Below, one piece after another: positions 62,689 to 64,000 of a stretch of DNA of 64,000 bases. Source of the DNA: Durusdinium trenchii (Eukaryota > Sar > Dinophyceae > Suessiales > Symbiodiniaceae); the NCBI GenBank assembly GCA_963970005.1, contig CAXAMN010026461.1, forward strand, positions 487,046-551,045, given 5' to 3'. The translations under genes and the position numbers were made by a program. The first letter of the stretch is position 1; each line of letters starts with the position of its first letter. The notes beneath the pieces are model-generated. The model saw only the letters and a program-made list of their open reading frames with translations, searched no databases and had not been told where the DNA came from.

Positions 62689-63156
62689 TCAAGAAATCAC
62701 AAGCGTCTTGTCTTCCTCAAGCCTTCCCCCAACCCCTCCTCGCTTCCAGTCACTTGGCCCGTTCTCACCTCGTGGATCGCTGCAACGTCTGACCGTTTCA
62801 TCTCTGAGAGGAACGCTCACCGCACCCTGCTCCGCTTCGTTTGGTGCAACAGCTGCTACCGGGCTCTTGCTCAGGCTGAGAATGGCCAAAGTCCATCCCT
62901 GGTGCCAAAACCTTGGTCTTCGGGCTCCTTGATAAGCAGTCAATCGTCTGCTTGGGACCAACACACGCATCGGGTCAACCAAACAAACACATCCGTCAAT
63001 CAAATTACCTGGACCCTCCAAGCAAACTGCTCTAGGAAAATGGAGCATGTGACATGACCCTATAATGACAGGCACTTGGACCCATTTACCAGGTCCTCCC
63101 GGTAGGTAAATCCTTGGAGCGCTCGGGACTCTACGGTCCGCGGTAGAACGCCTCAC
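62689..63156 (-). CDS. Candidate coding segment, unknown protein
   Basis: A 155-codon minus frame with good codon use in its second half: LSKSPVAAVAPNEAEQGAVS, then VPLRDETVRRCSDPRGENGP and SDWKRGGVGGRLEEDK. The first half (RIYLPGGPGKWVQVPVIIG…) is plausible as well. There is no recognised domain. The start at 63156 is uncertain. Confidence 0.45.
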   Translation of the reverse strand: MRRSTADRRVPSAPRIYLPGGPGKWVQVPVIIGSCHMLHFPRAVCLEGPGNLIDGCVCLVDPMRVLVPSRRLTAYQGARRPRFWHQGWTLAILSLSKSPVAAVAPNEAEQGAVSVPLRDETVRRCSDPRGENGPSDWKRGGVGGRLEEDKTLVIS

Positions 63157-63618
63157 GTGTAAGAGCTCAGCGCCTCACCTGCGGTATCTTGGACAAAAGC
63201 TTTTGGGCAATGCGTGCCTGTGATCGCAGCATCCGAGATGTTCAGAAAAGACACATTGCCTTGGGATGGACATACACTCTGAAAGGATGATTTGGCATGT
63301 GAATGGGCTGGGTGATTGGAGGACCTTCTGAGGTGGCTCAATCCATAGAGTTGGTCAAAACTGGTGATGATTCCTTTGGTCGAGAGATTCGATTAAATCA
63401 CCCTGTGCTTGCGTTGAACCAGAGGATCGAGAAAGGGTGAACAAGGTTGACTTGGCATTCGTCCATCACCACGCTTGGATTAGGGCTAGGGGTCAAGAAT
63501 CTCGGCATGAAATGCATGACTCACGACTCACATCCTGATTGTAGGGCACCAGACAAAACAGGGGCACCATGCAATCAGTGCCTGCAAAATAGACGACTTT
63601 ACTTGCAGTATACTGTAC
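63157..63618. other. No gene seen
   Basis: Short frames only. Confidence 0.4.
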
Positions 63619-63702
63619 AATATATATATATATAATGTTAGTATAATATACTCAATTATTTATATATATATATAATGTTAGTATAATATACTAAATTATT
63701 AT
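63619..63702 (+). repeat. AT-rich two-copy tandem repeat
   Basis: Two ~42-bp copies of TATATATATATATAATGTTA, then GTATAATATACTMAATTATT, followed by more AT-rich DNA to 63770. It is likely a compound microsatellite. Confidence 0.85.
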
Positions 63703-64000
63703 ATACGTGCATTAAATATGTATGTACAAGCACAGTATATAGTATATACTACATATAATATAACATTGAATAATTACACACAAGGAAACCAAACAAACCA
63801 ATCTACACATCCAGGCCCATCTACCCGGAAAACTAGGTCACATGGACAAAGGTCGCACTCCTTTGGTCATCAAACTAGCTAGCCCATGGTCCACTCCGCC
63901 TGACACTCCTTCCGGAAGGTGTCCAAGTCCACACTGGCTGCAAGGGCTGCCGCCTTAGGCTTGAGGTGAGAAACAGCGAATCGTAGGAAGTGTAGACCCT
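63703..64000. other. No gene seen to window end
   Basis: AT-rich at first, then a GC-richer end (63880-63970). No open frame is long enough to judge. Confidence 0.4.

Overview
The window looks like nuclear DNA of a dinoflagellate, most likely a Symbiodiniaceae coral symbiont or a close relative. This is an inference from gene style and mobile elements, not from a marker gene. Supporting signs are short GC-rich coding islands (about 80-300 bp, high GC3) scattered in long non-coding DNA, many AT microsatellites, a non-LTR retrotransposon carrying a C5-cytosine methyltransferase, a degraded tyrosine-recombinase element with an RS-rich segment, and a dispersed CTAGTAG repeat family. I saw no rRNA, tRNA, CRISPR array, bacterial operon or organelle gene.

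The dominant feature is a plus-strand retrotransposon at about 10.36-21.49 kb. Its first coding block (10518-14681) has DNA methyltransferase motifs I, IV, VI, VIII and X in order, a long unknown middle, and a weak cysteine-protease-like tail. A frame-scrambled junction (14.40-14.76 kb) leads into a basic, coiled-coil segment (to 15927) resembling a retrotransposon nucleic-acid-binding protein. The second coding block (15934-21220) has an APE-type endonuclease, a reverse transcriptase, a CCHC zinc knuckle and RNase H, broken by one in-frame TAG and one frame change. The 3' end is a hairpin followed by degenerate short repeats.

A second mobile element, at about 40.07-42.29 kb on the minus strand, is a broken tyrosine-recombinase gene with an RS-rich upstream part, bracketed by 58-bp direct repeats. 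A third class is the CTAGTAG/GCGATGCC repeat family, present at least ten times in both orientations. Its largest array, seven or so 59-bp units at 32.68-33.10 kb, sits between 17-bp direct repeats. A related GCGATGGCCTCCAACCTA family occurs at several more loci and in the retrotransposon tail, so some dispersed arrays may be truncated element ends. Other structure includes a 169-bp inverted pair (50.97 and 56.12 kb), a four-unit ~650-bp tandem array (33.5-35.6 kb), a near-perfect 20-bp hairpin at 9.37 kb, and GTCAAAA and GACAAAGGCG arrays.

Host genes appear only as fragments: isolated exon candidates on both strands, none assignable to a family, except one minus-strand exon with an HC-X5-R-T loop. 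The better candidates are 22.2, 25.0, 25.8, 27.9, 28.6, 38.2, 39.4, 43.2-43.5, 45.7, 50.3-50.6, 53.7-55.0, 56.7-57.3, 61.6-62.1 and 62.7-63.2 kb (minus), and 46.7, 52.2-52.7 and 60.1-61.2 kb (plus). Complete gene models cannot be drawn without transcripts. Several frame breaks lie in homopolymers, so assembly error must be weighed against true decay.
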